A DNA stretch of 64,000 nucleotides from Streptacidiphilus sp. 4-A2 (GCA_014284505.1 JAAFYY010000001.1:1550001-1614000), one strand, 5' to 3'; positions 42,389-52,238 are shown, numbered from the stretch's first letter. Notes: a model not told the origin generated them from the letters alone. Translations and numbers: made by a program.

Positions 42389-44486
42389 CTATCGAAGGCC
42401 AGGGATGAACTGGATGATCAGGTCGATCACTTTGATACCAATGAATGGCAGGACCAGTCCGCCCAGCCCGTAGAGCCCGAGGTTGCGGCGCAGCAGCGCC
42501 CCGGCCGAGGAGGGCTTGTAGCGCACTCCGCGCAGGGCCAGCGGGATCAGTCCGATGATGATCAGCGCGTTGAAGATGATCGCCGAGGTGATCGCCGACT
42601 TGGGGCTGTGCAGGTGCATGATGTTGAGCCGGCTCAGGCCCGGGTAGACGCTGGCGAACATGGCCGGGATGATCGCGAAGTACTTCGCGACGTCGTTGGC
42701 GATGGAGAAGGTGGTCAGCGCACCACGGGTGATCAGCAGCTGCTTGCCGATCTCCACGATCTCGATCAGCTTGGTGGGGTTGGAGTCCAGGTCCACCATG
42801 TTCCCGGCCTCCTTGGCGGCCGAGGTACCGGTGTTCATGGCCACGCCCACGTCGGCCTGCGCCAGCGCCGGAGCGTCGTTGGTGCCGTCCCCGGTCATCG
42901 CGACCAGCTTCCCGCCGGACTGCTCCTGGCGGATCAGCGCCATCTTGTCCTCGGGCGTCGCCTCGGCGAGGAAGTCGTCCACCCCGGCCTCCTGGGCGAT
43001 GGCGGCGGCCGTCAGCGGGTTGTCACCGGTGATCATGACGGTCTTGATGCCCATGGTGCGCAGGTCGTCGAAGCGCTCCCGGATGCCCTGCTTGACCACG
43101 TCCTTGAGGTGGATCACCCGAGCACCTGGGCCGGGCGCCCGGCCACGTGCTCGGCGACGACCAGCGGGGTGCCGCCGAGGTTGGAGATCCGCTCGACCGC
43201 GGCGTCCAGTTCGGCGCCGGTGCTGCCGCCGTTCTCCTGGACCCAGGCTGCGACCGAGCCGGCCGCGCCCTTGCGGGTGGCGTGCACCCCGGCGGGCTCG
43301 GCCAGGTCGACCCGGACATCCGGGTCTGCGCGGTGAACTCGATCCAGGTGGCGTGCGAGAGCTCGCCCTGGGCGCGTTCGCGCAGGCCGTACTTCTCCTT
43401 GGCCAGCACCACGATCGAGCGGCCCTCGGGGTCTCGTCGGCCAGCGAGGACAGCTGCGCGGCATCCGCCAGCCGGTCCACCGCCACCCCGCCCACGGCGA
43501 GGAACTCGGACGCCTGGCGGTTTCCGAAGGTGATGGTGCCGGTCTTGTCGAGCAGCAGGGTGGACACGTCGCCGGCGGCCTCGACCGCGCGGCCGGACAT
43601 CGCCAGCACATTGCGCTGCACCAGCCGGTCCATCCCGGCGATGCCGATCGCCGACAGCAGCGCCCCGATGGTCGTCGGGATCAGCGCCACCAGCAGCGCC
43701 ACCAGCACCACGATCGTCTGCTCGGCCCCCGCGTACTTCGCCATCGGCTGCAGGGTCACCACCGCCAGCAGGAACACGACGGTCAGCGACGCCAGCAGGA
43801 TGTTCAGCGCGATCTCGTTCGGCGTCTTCTGCCGCGAAGCACCCTCGACCAGCGCGATCATCCGGTCGATGAAGGTCTTGCCCGGCTCCGAGGTGATCTT
43901 CACGACCACCCGGTCCGACAGCACCTTGGTCCCGCCGGTCACCGCACAGCGGTCACCACCGGACTCCCGGATCACGGAGCCGACTCACCGGTGATCGCCG
44001 ACGTCCACGAGGCCACGCCCTCGACCACGTCACCGTCGCCCGGATCACCTGTCCCGCCTCGACGACCACGAAGTCACCCAGCCGCAGTGCCGTGGCCGGC
44101 ACCTCCTCCTCGGCGACATCCGTCGCCCCGGGAGCCCAGGCACCGACGACCCGACGGGCCACCGTGTCGGTCTTGGTCCGGCGCAGCGTGTCCGCCTGCG
44201 CCTTGCCACGGCCCTCGGCCACCGCCTCCGCCAGATTGGCGAAGACCACGGTCAGCCACAGCCACACGGTGATCACCCACGCGAACACACTGGGGGTGCG
44301 GATGGCCGAGTAGGTGGTCAGCAGGGAGCCGACCTCGACCACGAACATCACCGGGTTGCGGAACATCACCCGGGGGTCGACCTTGCGCACCGCGTCCGGC
44401 AGCGAGGCCAGCACCTGCTTGGGGTCGAGCAGCCCGCCGGAGACCCGGTGGAGGTCCGGCGGCACGGGCGGCGCTTCGGCGGTCAT
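42389..44486 (-). CDS. kdpB: K+-transporting P-type ATPase subunit KdpB
   Basis: The catalytic P-type ATPase of the high-affinity K+ pump, about 699 residues. Markers are the phosphorylated Asp in [28 protein letters not shown], and the hinge [21 protein letters not shown], with helices such as [22 protein letters not shown] and [14 protein letters not shown]. Its ATG overlaps the kdpA stop (ATGA), so the two are translationally coupled. Four or more frame breaks near 44037, 43975, 43428, 43320 and 43125 are consistent with indels in G/C runs. Confidence 0.94.
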
Positions 44487-46147
44487 CGGTGCAGCCCCTC
44501 CGCGAGCGGCCCCAGGGCCAGGGCCGGGAAGTAGGTGAGCCCGACCACGATCAGCACCACGCCGGAGAGCATCCCGACAAAGAGCGCGTTGTGGGTGGGC
44601 AGGGTGCCGGTCCCGGCCGGGACCGGGTGCTGCCGGGCCAGCGAACCGGCCAGGGCCAGCACGAACACCATCGGCAGGAACCGGCCGAACAGCATCACCA
44701 GCCCCAGCGCGCTGTTCCACCAGGTACTGGTGACGGTGAGCCCGGCGAAGGCCGAGCCGTTGTTGTTGGCGGCCGAGGTGAACGCGTACAGCACCTCGGT
44801 GAAGCCGTGGGCGCCGTGGTTGAGCATCGCGGCCCGCTCCCCCTTGAAGGACATGGCCACCCCGGTGCCGATCAGCACGATCGCCGGGGTGGTGAGGATG
44901 TAGAGGGAGGCGAACTTCATCTCCCGGGAGCTGAGCTTCTTGCCCAGGTACTCCGGGGTGCGGCCGACCATCAGACCCGCCACGAACACCGTGATCACGG
45001 CCAGCACCAGCATCCCGTACAGGCCGGAGCCGGTACCGCCGGGCGCGATCTCGCCGAGCATCATGTCGAACACCGCCACCCCGCCGCCCAGCGGGGTCAG
45101 CGAATCGTGCGCGGCGTTGACCGCGCCGGTCGAGGTGAGCGTGGTCGGCGAGGCGAAGAACGCGGAGGCGGCCACGCCGAAGCGGACCTCCTTGCCCTCC
45201 ATCGCCGCCCCGGCCGCCTGGAGCGCGGTGCCGTTGTGCTGCCACTCGAAGAGGGCCATCAGCACCCCGGAGGCCACCCAGAACAGCGACATCACCGCGA
45301 CGATGGCGTAGCCCTGTCGGTCGTCCCCGATCATCCGGCCGAAGGTACGCGGCAGCGCGAAGGCGATCACCAGCAGCAGATAGACCTCGAGCCAGTTGGT
45401 GAGCGGGTTGGGGTTCTCGAAGGGGTGCGCGGAGTTGGCGTTGTAGAAGCCGCCGCCGTTGGTGCCCAGCTCCTTGATCGCCTCCTGCGAGGCCACCGGC
45501 CCGCCCGGGATCGACTGGGAGGCGCCGGACAGGGTGGTGACCGTGTGTGCCATGTGCAGGTTCTCCACCGTCCCGCAGGCCACCAGCACCACCGCGAACA
45601 CCAGCGAGACCGGCAGCAGCAGCCGGACCACGATCCGGGTCAGGTCGGTCCAGAAGTTGCCGACCCGGTCCGTGCGGTTGCGGGTGAACCCGCGGATCAG
45701 GGTCGCCACAACCGCGATCCCGACCGCGGCCGACAGGAAGTTCTGCACCGCCAGACCGGCCATCTGCACCAGATGGCCCATGGTCGACTCGCCGGAGTAC
45801 GACTGCCAGTTGGTGTTGGTGACAAAGGACGCCGCGGTGTTCCAGGCGGTGGCCGCGCCGACCGCCGGGAAGCCCAGCGACAGCCACAGGTGGTTCTGCA
45901 GCCGCTGGAAGGCATACAGGAACAGCACCGAGACGGCCGAGAAAGCCAGCGTGCTGCGCAGGTACACCAGCCAGGTCTGGTCGGCGTCCGGGGCCACCCC
46001 GATCAGCCGGTACAGCCAGCGCTCCAACCGCAGGTGCGGGCCACCGCCCAGGATCCGGGCCAGGTAGTCCCCGAGCGGCCGGTAGGACAGGGCCAGCGCC
46101 GCCACCAGCAGCAGCGCCTGCAGACAGCCCGCCAGGGTGGGATCCAC
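44483..46147 (-). CDS. kdpA: K+-transporting ATPase subunit KdpA
   Basis: The channel-like K+-selective subunit, 554 residues, frame intact. Ten helices are expected. The selectivity-loop sequences of the four repeats are visible, e.g. [35 protein letters not shown] and [14 protein letters not shown]. It begins [20 protein letters not shown]. The start GTG 46147 shares a base with the kdpF stop (TAGTG). With the neighbours, the order kdpF-A-B-C-D is the classical one. Confidence 0.97.
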   Translation of the reverse strand: MDPTLAGCLQALLLVAALALSYRPLGDYLARILGGGPHLRLERWLYRLIGVAPDADQTWLVYLRSTLAFSAVSVLFLYAFQRLQNHLWLSLGFPAVGAATAWNTAASFVTNTNWQSYSGESTMGHLVQMAGLAVQNFLSAAVGIAVVATLIRGFTRNRTDRVGNFWTDLTRIVVRLLLPVSLVFAVVLVACGTVENLHMAHTVTTLSGASQSIPGGPVASQEAIKELGTNGGGFYNANSAHPFENPNPLTNWLEVYLLLVIAFALPRTFGRMIGDDRQGYAIVAVMSLFWVASGVLMALFEWQHNGTALQAAGAAMEGKEVRFGVAASAFFASPTTLTSTGAVNAAHDSLTPLGGGVAVFDMMLGEIAPGGTGSGLYGMLVLAVITVFVAGLMVGRTPEYLGKKLSSREMKFASLYILTTPAIVLIGTGVAMSFKGERAAMLNHGAHGFTEVLYAFTSAANNNGSAFAGLTVTSTWWNSALGLVMLFGRFLPMVFVLALAGSLARQHPVPAGTGTLPTHNALFVGMLSGVVLIVVGLTYFPALALGPLAEGLHR

Positions 46148-46236
46148 TAGAACTTCTCCGGCCGGATCAGGGCCACCACCAGATAGCCGACCAGGGCGAC
46201 CGCCACCACCAGGCCGATGATGTTGTCGGCGCTCAC
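46147..46236 (-). CDS. kdpF: K+-transporting ATPase small subunit KdpF
   Basis: A 29-residue single-helix lipid-like stabiliser of the Kdp complex. It starts at GTG 46236 ([19 protein letters not shown]) and ends ALIRPEKF, the conserved KdpF C terminus. It overlaps the 27-codon ORF upstream by four bases (GTGA) and kdpA by one base. Confidence 0.92.
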   Translation of the reverse strand: MSADNIIGLVVAVALVGYLVVALIRPEKF

Positions 46237-46316
46237 AGCCGCTCGACCCCCTTGGCGATCAGCGCGAGGACGGCGAACACGAGAATCGTGACGCCGACGA
46301 AGGCCACGTCGGACAT
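46233..46316 (-). CDS. 27-residue single-helix membrane ORF ahead of kdpF
   Basis: ATG 46316 to TGA 46233. The peptide has an acidic N terminus (MSDVAF), a hydrophobic helix ([15 protein letters not shown]) and a charged end (KGVERL). The stop overlaps the kdpF GTG (GTGA), and GGAG lies about ten bases before the ATG. Its coupling to kdpF argues that it is translated, perhaps as an extra small Kdp-associated subunit or as a leader peptide for operon translation. Similar tiny ORFs before kdpF occur in other actinobacteria, as I recall; that needs a database check. Confidence 0.65.
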   Translation of the reverse strand: MSDVAFVGVTILVFAVLALIAKGVERL

Positions 46317-46515
46317 GCCTGGCTCCACTCCGGTTGCGGTCTGCGGGTCCGGACCGCTGGTCCGGTCTGCTGGTCGGTTCTTCCGGGGAGGCGTCACCCG
46401 CGCCGGAGCCCGGGAAACCCGGCCGCCGACGCACTCGTCCGAACGGCCCCGGGATCGGTGCCCGGATCAGTGCGGGGGTCGGTGCGGGTCTGGTGCCGGG
46501 GCCGACAATATGCGT
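46317..46515 (-). promoter_or_regulatory. Probable kdp operon leader / promoter region
   Basis: On the minus strand an AT-rich patch near 46506-46517 (CTTAACGCATATTGT) may be the promoter -10 area, leaving a ~190-nt GC-rich leader. The leader holds a perfect inverted repeat CCGGACC-gct-GGTCCGG (46349-46365) and CCGGGTTTCCCGG near 46409-46422. I could not match it to a known riboswitch. Confidence 0.4.
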
Positions 46516-46813
46516 TAAGGCTGGTCACCGGCGGGGACGCGGCTTCGGGGCCGGACTAGTCTGGCAATTGCCGGGCCGTCCACCGGAGTACGGTGCGGCG
46601 TCGAGTGGAGTGCGCCCCGAGCGCAGCCGTCCCGGCCATGCTGTCCGTACCGCCGGGCGCCGCGGTGGAGCCCGTGCTCCGGCCGGACCCCCTGGGACGG
46701 CCCGGCACCGCCCGCGGCCACCCGCACCCGACGCCCACGTGAACCGTCACCGGACGGCCCGATCGGCCGCGCTCCGCACCGGGGCGCGGCGGTGACCGAT
46801 CGGGAGGCGTGTG
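46516..46813. other. Intergenic, no gene seen
   Basis: About 300 bases between the kdp leader and the divergent DUF4118 gene. Open frames here have no ribosome site or recognisable sequence. It should hold the DUF4118 gene promoter. Confidence 0.5.
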
Positions 46814-47653
46814 ATGACCGCTCTGCACTGGCACCGGGACCGGTTCGCCCTGATCAGCGCCTTGCTCGCGCCACCGGCAGTGGCCGCGCTGCTGGTGCCG
46901 TTCCGCTCGCCGCTGCCCGCCGCCGATGCCGCACTGGTACTGGTCGTGGTGGTGGTCGCGGTGGCCGCCAACGGACACCGCGCGGCCGGGATACTCGCCG
47001 CGCTCTCCGCGGCGGTGTGGTTCGACTTCTTCCTGACCGCGCCCTACTACCGCTTCGCCATCAACGGCCGGGACAACATCGAGACCGCGGTGCTGCTGCT
47101 GGTCGTCGGGATCGCGGTGACCGAGATCGCCCACCGGGGCAGGCGGATGCACGGGATCGCCGTCACCGGCGGCGCCCAGGCCGGCGGGGTGCGCCACACC
47201 GCCGAGCTGGTCGCCTCCGACGCGCCCGTCGAGACCGTCCTGGAGCAGGTCGGCGCCCAGCTCACCGGGCTGCTGGCGCTGCGCGGCTGCCGCTTCGTGC
47301 AGGAGCTGGAGCCGGACACCTACCCGCCGGTGCTGCGCCCGGACGGCAGCCTGCGCTGGGGCGCGACGCTGTGGGACGTGGAGCGCCTGGGACTGCCCAG
47401 CGACGAGATCGAACTGCCCACCCGCTTCCAGGGCCGCCCGCTCGGACGCTTCATGCTGCTGCCGACGCCGGCCACCGCACCGCCGATCGGCGCCCGGCAG
47501 ACCGCGGTGGTCCTCGCCGACCTGGTCGGCGCCCGGCTCTCCGGCACCGAACAGCCCAGTGCCGGACCGGCCGCCGGCGGACCGAACGGCGGCGCACCTA
47601 CCGGCAGCGCACCGAACGGCAGCGACCGCCCCAGCGCGGATCTGGCCGCCTGA
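46814..47653 (+). CDS. DUF4118 (KdpD transmembrane-like) membrane protein
   Basis: 279 residues, frame intact. Three to four helices (~12-95: ISALLAPPAVAALLVPF, AALVLVVVVVAVAAN, AAGILAALSAAVWFDFFLTAPYYRFAI, IETAVLLLVVGIAVTEIA) match the DUF4118 sensor module of KdpD, but no kinase domain follows. Instead there is a ~130-residue GAF-like soluble part (ELVASDAPVETVLEQVGAQL, ALRGCRFVQEL) and a Gly/Pro/Asn repeat tail. I chose ATG 46814, six bases after GGGAGG; GTG 46811 is the alternative. It is divergent from kdp and may modulate K+ sensing. Confidence 0.8.
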   Translation: MTALHWHRDRFALISALLAPPAVAALLVPFRSPLPAADAALVLVVVVVAVAANGHRAAGILAALSAAVWFDFFLTAPYYRFAINGRDNIETAVLLLVVGIAVTEIAHRGRRMHGIAVTGGAQAGGVRHTAELVASDAPVETVLEQVGAQLTGLLALRGCRFVQELEPDTYPPVLRPDGSLRWGATLWDVERLGLPSDEIELPTRFQGRPLGRFMLLPTPATAPPIGARQTAVVLADLVGARLSGTEQPSAGPAAGGPNGGAPTGSAPNGSDRPSADLAA

Positions 47654-47664
47654 CACAGTCCCGG

Positions 47665-47705
47665 CAGTGGTCCGGCCGGCGCCCGTGACGCCGGCCGGAC
47701 CACTG
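47665..47705. terminator. Bidirectional terminator, 17-bp perfect stem
   Basis: CAGTGGTCCGGCCGGCG pairs with CGCCGGCCGGACCACTG around a seven-base loop, between the convergent DUF4118 and universal stress protein genes. It is the strongest hairpin seen in the window. Confidence 0.9.
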
Positions 47706-47712
47706 TCGGGGC

Positions 47713-48213
47713 TCAGTTCTCGTAGGCGAAGCCCGCGTGGCAGTGCGGGACAGGCTCGGCGGCCAGGTCGAAGCCGGCCGGGAGCACCGGCGTCGCGCGC
47801 GGGACGATCAGCACCTCGCAGACCGCGTGGGTCCAGCAGTGCCTGGTCACCGGGCCGTGGACGATCTGCCGGGCCGGGCCGGGCCGGCCGCTGCCGACCA
47901 CCAGCAGGTCATCGCCCCGGTCGGCGGTGGCCACCAGCGCCCGCCCCGGTTCGCCGCGCAGCACCAGCGGCTGGGTGCGGACGCCGGTCGGCAGGCCGTC
48001 AAAGGCAAGTTCCAGCACGGTGTCCAGCCGGCCGCGGGCGCTGTGGCGCAGTTCGGAGAACGGACGCAGGGCCTCGTCGTCCGAGGCCCTCCAGGCGATC
48101 ACCGGGACCAGCAGCGCGTCGCGCTTGCGCGCCTCCACCGCCGCGCGGCGCACCACGCCGAGGCTGCTGTGTGATCCGTCGACTCCGACAATGACCCGAG
48201 CGCTTTCCATCAT
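47713..48213 (-). CDS. Universal stress protein (UspA family)
   Basis: 166 residues, frame intact. It begins ARVIVGVDGSHSSLGVVRRAAVEARKRDALLVPV and has the ATP-binding loop VVGSGRPGPARQIVHGPVTRHC (G-x2-G-x9-G-T type) near residue 120-140. Single-domain Usp proteins bind ATP and modulate stress or dormancy responses. The start is ATG 48213 (or 48210) with GGGAG upstream. The C terminus extends about 25 residues past the usual fold. Confidence 0.88.
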   Translation of the reverse strand: MMESARVIVGVDGSHSSLGVVRRAAVEARKRDALLVPVIAWRASDDEALRPFSELRHSARGRLDTVLELAFDGLPTGVRTQPLVLRGEPGRALVATADRGDDLLVVGSGRPGPARQIVHGPVTRHCWTHAVCEVLIVPRATPVLPAGFDLAAEPVPHCHAGFAYEN

Positions 48214-48750
48214 GGCGATCCACTCCCTGCTTCCGCGGCCGGTCAGCCGCACCGGCCCTGCCTCCATGGGAACCCGGTTCCGGGGGCGCTGCGCCGCTCC
48301 TTGACGCGGGGTCTACACCACGGCCCGGGTTTTTGACGCTCCCCTGATCCACCGCCACCAGGCCGCCCGGGAGCGCGCGGACGCAGGCGCGCGCGGGCTA
48401 AGGCGGCGACAAGGAACGGCCTGCGGGCGTATGGACGGCGCCAGTTCGGGCCCGGGAGCTTGCCCGGGAGCGCCGGGGACGCTGGACTGCCGTCATGGAC
48501 CTCCTCGTCGGCAGTACCGCGCGCGCTCTGACCGCGTCGTGCTGCCCGGCGCTGCCGGAGAACCCCGGCCGCCGCCACGAGGACCGGCCGCCTCATCCCG
48601 GCTCCGCCGGTCGGGCTCCCCGCAGCGCCAGGCGCTGACACCCCGCATTTCCCGCGCCCCGGACGCTCCCGCGCCCCGGCCGCGCCCGCCTCCCGTGCAC
48701 ACCCCCGGGCCGGCTCGGCGGCTTTCGGCCTGCCCCGGCCCCCTACCCGA
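48214..48750. other. Intergenic region, no gene supported
   Basis: 537 bases between divergent genes. Two TTGACG hexamers at 48301 and 48333 could be -35 elements for the SDR direction, but I see no matching -10. Open frames here are G/C-rich and lack ribosome sites. Confidence 0.5.
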
Positions 48751-49590
48751 ATGGATATCACTGTGTCGTCCTTCGCCCACCGCACTGCCCTGGTCACCGG
48801 CGCCACCGAGGGGATCGGCAGGCAGACCGCACTGCGCCTGGCCCAGGAAGGGGCGCGGGTGATCGTGCACGGCCCCACTGCCGGGACCGCCGCGCTGGCG
48901 GTCGAGCAGCTGGCCGCGGCCGGCGCCCCGGCCGCGGCGCTGGAGCCCGCCTGCGCCGACTTCGGCGAGCTGGAGCAGGTCGCGCGCCTGGCCGCGCAGT
49001 TGAGCGAGCGGCACCAGCGGCTGGACCTGCTGGTGCTCAACGCCGGCATCGCCGGACCCGAGCGGCGTACCCTCACCGGCTCGGGCAACGAGCTGTGCTT
49101 CCAGGTCAACTACCTGGCGCCGTACCTGCTCACCCGGCTGCTGGAGCGCCCGCTGGCGCGCGGCACGGACAGCAGGATCGTCGCCCTGGGCTCGCAGCTG
49201 CACCGCACCGCCAACATCGACTGGACCGACCTCACCCGGGCCAAGCGCTACTCCCGGGTCTCCGCCTACGGCCAGTCCAAGCTGGCGCTGACCACCTTTG
49301 TCACCGAGCTGGCCCGCTGGCTGCCGGAGGGGCACTCCGCGGTCACCGTGCACCCGGGCGTCGCCGAGACCGCGATCCGCCCGCTGTACGCCACCACCGG
49401 CCGTCCGGTCGTGGAGGTGGCCGAGACCGTGCTGACCCTCTGCTCGCCGGCCACCAAGGTGGTCAACGGCGCGTACTACGACCAGCTCACCCCGGCCGCG
49501 CCCGGCGCGCAGGTGGCCGAGAAGCGCTCGGTCGACCGGCTGCTGAAGCTCAGCGAGAAGCTGACCCTGCGGGTGCCGGCCTCCGCCTGA
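48751..49590 (+). CDS. Short-chain dehydrogenase/reductase
   Basis: 279 residues, frame intact. Rossmann cofactor motif TALVTGATEGIGRQTALRLAQ, NAG in LLVLNAGIAGPERRT, structural Asn in QVNYLAPYLLTRLL, catalytic Ser in VALGSQLH and Y-x3-K in AYGQSKLAL. The sequence resembles retinol-dehydrogenase/WW-domain-oxidoreductase-like SDRs. ATG 48751 or GTG 48763 could be the start. The substrate is unknown; it stands alone without operon partners. Confidence 0.9.
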   Translation: MDITVSSFAHRTALVTGATEGIGRQTALRLAQEGARVIVHGPTAGTAALAVEQLAAAGAPAAALEPACADFGELEQVARLAAQLSERHQRLDLLVLNAGIAGPERRTLTGSGNELCFQVNYLAPYLLTRLLERPLARGTDSRIVALGSQLHRTANIDWTDLTRAKRYSRVSAYGQSKLALTTFVTELARWLPEGHSAVTVHPGVAETAIRPLYATTGRPVVEVAETVLTLCSPATKVVNGAYYDQLTPAAPGAQVAEKRSVDRLLKLSEKLTLRVPASA

Positions 49591-49598
49591 AGGAGACC

Positions 49599-49648
49599 GG
49601 GAGGCCGGTTGACCGGGAGGCCAGGGAGGCCGGTTGACCGGGAGGCCG
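49599..49648. repeat. 25-bp tandem duplication
   Basis: Two copies of a 25-base unit beginning GGGAGGCCGGTTGACC, differing only in the last base, lie just after the SDR stop codon. Confidence 0.8.
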
Positions 49649-49719
49649 GATCGGGCGGACGAAGGACCGGCGGCCCGGAAGCCGGGCGTGGCGTGACCGG
49701 TTGCGGGATTATCGACAGT

Positions 49720-50256
49720 ATGCCGACGACCCTGCACGGAAGCCTGGTCACCCTGCGCCCGGCCGCGGAGCGGGATGTCCCGCCGCTGGCCGCGATCCGG
49801 GCCGCGCCCGAGGTGTACGCCCGCTGGCAGGGCGGACCCGATCTGACCGCCGCGGTCACCGGCGACCTGGCCGACCCCGGGGCGCACACCTACACCGTGC
49901 TGTACCGCGACCGGGTGGTCGGCGCGATCCAGTGGACCTCCGAGGAGGAACCGGACTACCGGCACGCCGGGATCGACATCTATCTCGACCCGGCCGTGCA
50001 CGGCCGCGGCCTGGGCACCGACAGCGTCCGCACGCTGGTCCGCCATCTGGTCGGGGCGCACGGGTTCCACCGGGTGGTGATCGATCCGGCCGCCGACAAC
50101 GCCGCGGCGATCCGCTGCTACCGCAAGGCCGGATTCCGGCCGGTCGGGGTGATGCGCCAGTACGAGCGCGGCCCCGACGGCAGCTGGCACGACGGACTGC
50201 TGATGGACCTGCTGGCAGCGGAACTCGACCTCGGGGAAGCCAAGCCGCAGGAGTAA
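49720..50256 (+). CDS. GNAT acetyltransferase, aminoglycoside 6'-N-acetyltransferase-like
   Basis: 178 residues, frame intact, ATG 49720. LHGSLVTLRPAAERDVPPL at the start, VGAIQWTSEEEPDYRHAGIDIYLDP and the acetyl-CoA loop AVHGRGLGTDSVRTLVRHL, then VVIDPAADNAAAIRCYRKAGFRPVGVMRQYERG. The pattern strongly resembles AAC(6')-Ib-type enzymes. Chromosomal relatives in actinobacteria often have other amine substrates, so resistance is not implied. Confidence 0.87.
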   Translation: MPTTLHGSLVTLRPAAERDVPPLAAIRAAPEVYARWQGGPDLTAAVTGDLADPGAHTYTVLYRDRVVGAIQWTSEEEPDYRHAGIDIYLDPAVHGRGLGTDSVRTLVRHLVGAHGFHRVVIDPAADNAAAIRCYRKAGFRPVGVMRQYERGPDGSWHDGLLMDLLAAELDLGEAKPQE

Positions 50257-50407
50257 CGGCTTCCCGGTCGCTGCGGCGGCGCGCTGACGCCGATCGGCAC
50301 GCCCGAGCCGGGGGCCCCACCGGTACCGCGGTTCACCGGTTCGGCGGAGGGCGGCCGGGCCGGGCCACGCCCGCGACAAGCCGCTCCGCGCCCGCAACGC
50401 CGGTCTT

Positions 50408-50923
50408 GTGCTCTCCCTGCGCAAGGTGTTGACTGGCCGTACGGTGGCCGCATCGGCCTTCGCAGCAACGGAGTTGGGGGCGGGCAGCGGGTTCGTGCCC
50501 AGATCCGGGCCGCTGCTGGAGCTGAGCGCCCAGGAGCGCGCGAAGACCGAGGCGGGCTTCCCGACGGTGGACGAGGTACTGCCGGTGACCCCGCTGCCGC
50601 AGGGCCTGCTGTGCCACGCCCCCTGCGACCGAGCGCCTGCCCCGGCCGAATCGACGAGCACGCGACCGGCATGCCGCCCAAGAGCCTGGCCGCCGCCCTG
50701 GCGGCGGCCAACGGCCGACCGTCCGATACGCGCCGCCCGGCTGCCCGCAGCCGGGCGGCGCGTCCGTGCGCGCGTCCGCTTGCCGGGCGACCGCACGGGT
50801 CGCCCCGCTGTCAGCACAACCCGCCTGCCGCCGACGACAGTTGCCGTCCGGGCCGGACCTCACCACACATCCACCGCTGCCCGCGGGCAGCACCTGTCCT
50901 GGAGGCAAGATGGCATCGCCTGA
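50408..50923 (+). CDS. Possible hypothetical protein (weak)
   Basis: A GTG-started frame whose first ~70 codons look coding (VLSLRKVLTGRTVAAS, LELSAQERAKTEAGFPTVDEVLPV) with G/C third positions; the rest is Arg/Pro-rich and unconvincing, and a frameshift may cut the true end near 50640. It overlaps the antiporter start by 14 bases. The whole 50257-50909 stretch otherwise holds nothing I can support. Confidence 0.25.
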   Translation: MLSLRKVLTGRTVAASAFAATELGAGSGFVPRSGPLLELSAQERAKTEAGFPTVDEVLPVTPLPQGLLCHAPCDRAPAPAESTSTRPACRPRAWPPPWRRPTADRPIRAARLPAAGRRVRARVRLPGDRTGRPAVSTTRLPPTTVAVRAGPHHTSTAARGQHLSWRQDGIA

Positions 50924-52238
50924 CGCACTTTCGGTTCAGTCCGTGGTCCTCGCCGACATCGCGGTCGTCCTCGCGCTCTGCGCGCTGATGGTGCGGTTGG
51001 GCAGGCGGCTGCACCAGCCCCCGGTGGTGGCCGAGATCGCGGCCGGCCTGATGCTCGGGCCGAGCCTGCTGGGGCTGCTGCCGGGCCATCTGGTGCAGCA
51101 CATCTTCCCCGCCGACGCCCGGCCCTCGTTGTCCTCGATCGCCCAGTTCGGCCTGGCCCTGTTCATGTTCATGACCGGCTGGGAGCTGGACCCGCGGCGG
51201 CTGCGCGGCAGCGGCCGGGCCCTGGGCTCGATCGCGGTGCTGGCCATGGCGGTGCCGTTCGTCCTCGGCGGCGGCACGGCCGCCCTGCTGTACCACTCGC
51301 AGGCGCCGCACGGAGTGCGCGCCGAGGTGTTCGTGCTGTTCATGGCGACCGCGTTCTCGATCACCGCGTTCCCGGTGCTGGCCCGGATCATCCGCGACCA
51401 GGGGCTCTCGCAGACCCGGATCGGCGCGATGGCCATGTCCTGCGCGGCGATCTGCGATGTGGCCGCCTGGTGCGTGCTGGTGCTGGTGACCGCGGTCGCC
51501 GGGAGCGGTGGCAAGCTCGGATTCCTCAAGGTGCTTGCGCTGACCGTCGGTTACACGGCGGTGATGGCCCTGGTGGTACGGCCGCTGCTGCGCCGCGCAC
51601 TGCGGAACTTCAGCGGCCGCGAGGACCGCGGGGTCCTGCTGGTGCTGCTCGTCACCGGGCTGCTGCTCTCCGCCTTCGCCACCGCCTGGATCGGTCTGGA
51701 CTCCATCTTCGGGGCCTTCGCCTTCGGCCTGGTGATGCCGCGTCAGTACGACTCCCCCAAAACGGCGGTGGCCCTCCAGCAGCACATCGCGGCGCCGCTG
51801 GACAAGGCGGCCGGGATCCTGCTGCCGGTCTTCTTCGCCGTCACCGGGCTCTCCGTGGAAGTCACCAAGCTCGGCTGGTCCGGACTGGGCGTGCTGCTCA
51901 TCGCACTGGCGACCGCGGTGGTCGGCAAGCTCACCGGGACCGCGATCCCGGCCCGGCTGAACGGCATGAGCTGGCGCGACGCCGGACTGTTCGGGACCCT
52001 GATGAACACCCGGGGCCTGACCGAGCTGGTCGTGCTCACCATCGGCAGCCAACTCGGGCTGATCCCACCCAATTTGTTCACCGTGATGGTGCTGGTCGCG
52101 CTGGCGACCACGGCCATGGCCGGGCCGCTGCTGCGGCTGCTGGGGGTCACCGGCGAATCGGTCCGCGACGAGCCGCTGCCCGAACCGGGCGAATCCCCCC
52201 CGCGGAAGCGGGAGCCGCAGGACGCCCAGCCCGTCTGA
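50910..52238 (+). CDS. Monovalent cation:proton antiporter, CPA2 (KefB/NapA-like)
   Basis: It exchanges Na+ or K+ for H+ across the cytoplasmic membrane. 442 residues, frame intact, ~12 helices. RRLHQPPVVAEIAAGLMLGPSLLG and LFMFMTGWELD are typical of the first helices. SITAFPVLARII and the following AMSCAAICDVAAWCVL place the ion-binding Asp (CD), and FGAFAFGLVMPR and MNTRGLTELVVLTIG are later signatures. Start ATG 50910 after GGAGG. The Kdp system 5 kb away may share a role in K+ balance. Confidence 0.92.
   Translation: MASPDALSVQSVVLADIAVVLALCALMVRLGRRLHQPPVVAEIAAGLMLGPSLLGLLPGHLVQHIFPADARPSLSSIAQFGLALFMFMTGWELDPRRLRGSGRALGSIAVLAMAVPFVLGGGTAALLYHSQAPHGVRAEVFVLFMATAFSITAFPVLARIIRDQGLSQTRIGAMAMSCAAICDVAAWCVLVLVTAVAGSGGKLGFLKVLALTVGYTAVMALVVRPLLRRALRNFSGREDRGVLLVLLVTGLLLSAFATAWIGLDSIFGAFAFGLVMPRQYDSPKTAVALQQHIAAPLDKAAGILLPVFFAVTGLSVEVTKLGWSGLGVLLIALATAVVGKLTGTAIPARLNGMSWRDAGLFGTLMNTRGLTELVVLTIGSQLGLIPPNLFTVMVLVALATTAMAGPLLRLLGVTGESVRDEPLPEPGESPPRKREPQDAQPV

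Noticed and set aside
46317..46515. c-di-AMP (ydaO-type) riboswitch ahead of kdp
   Set aside because: Hairpins exist but I could not identify the conserved core of the class; only an unassigned leader is reported.
49720..50256. Aminoglycoside resistance gene
   Set aside because: The sequence is AAC(6')-like, but there is no resistance context and chromosomal relatives often use other substrates.
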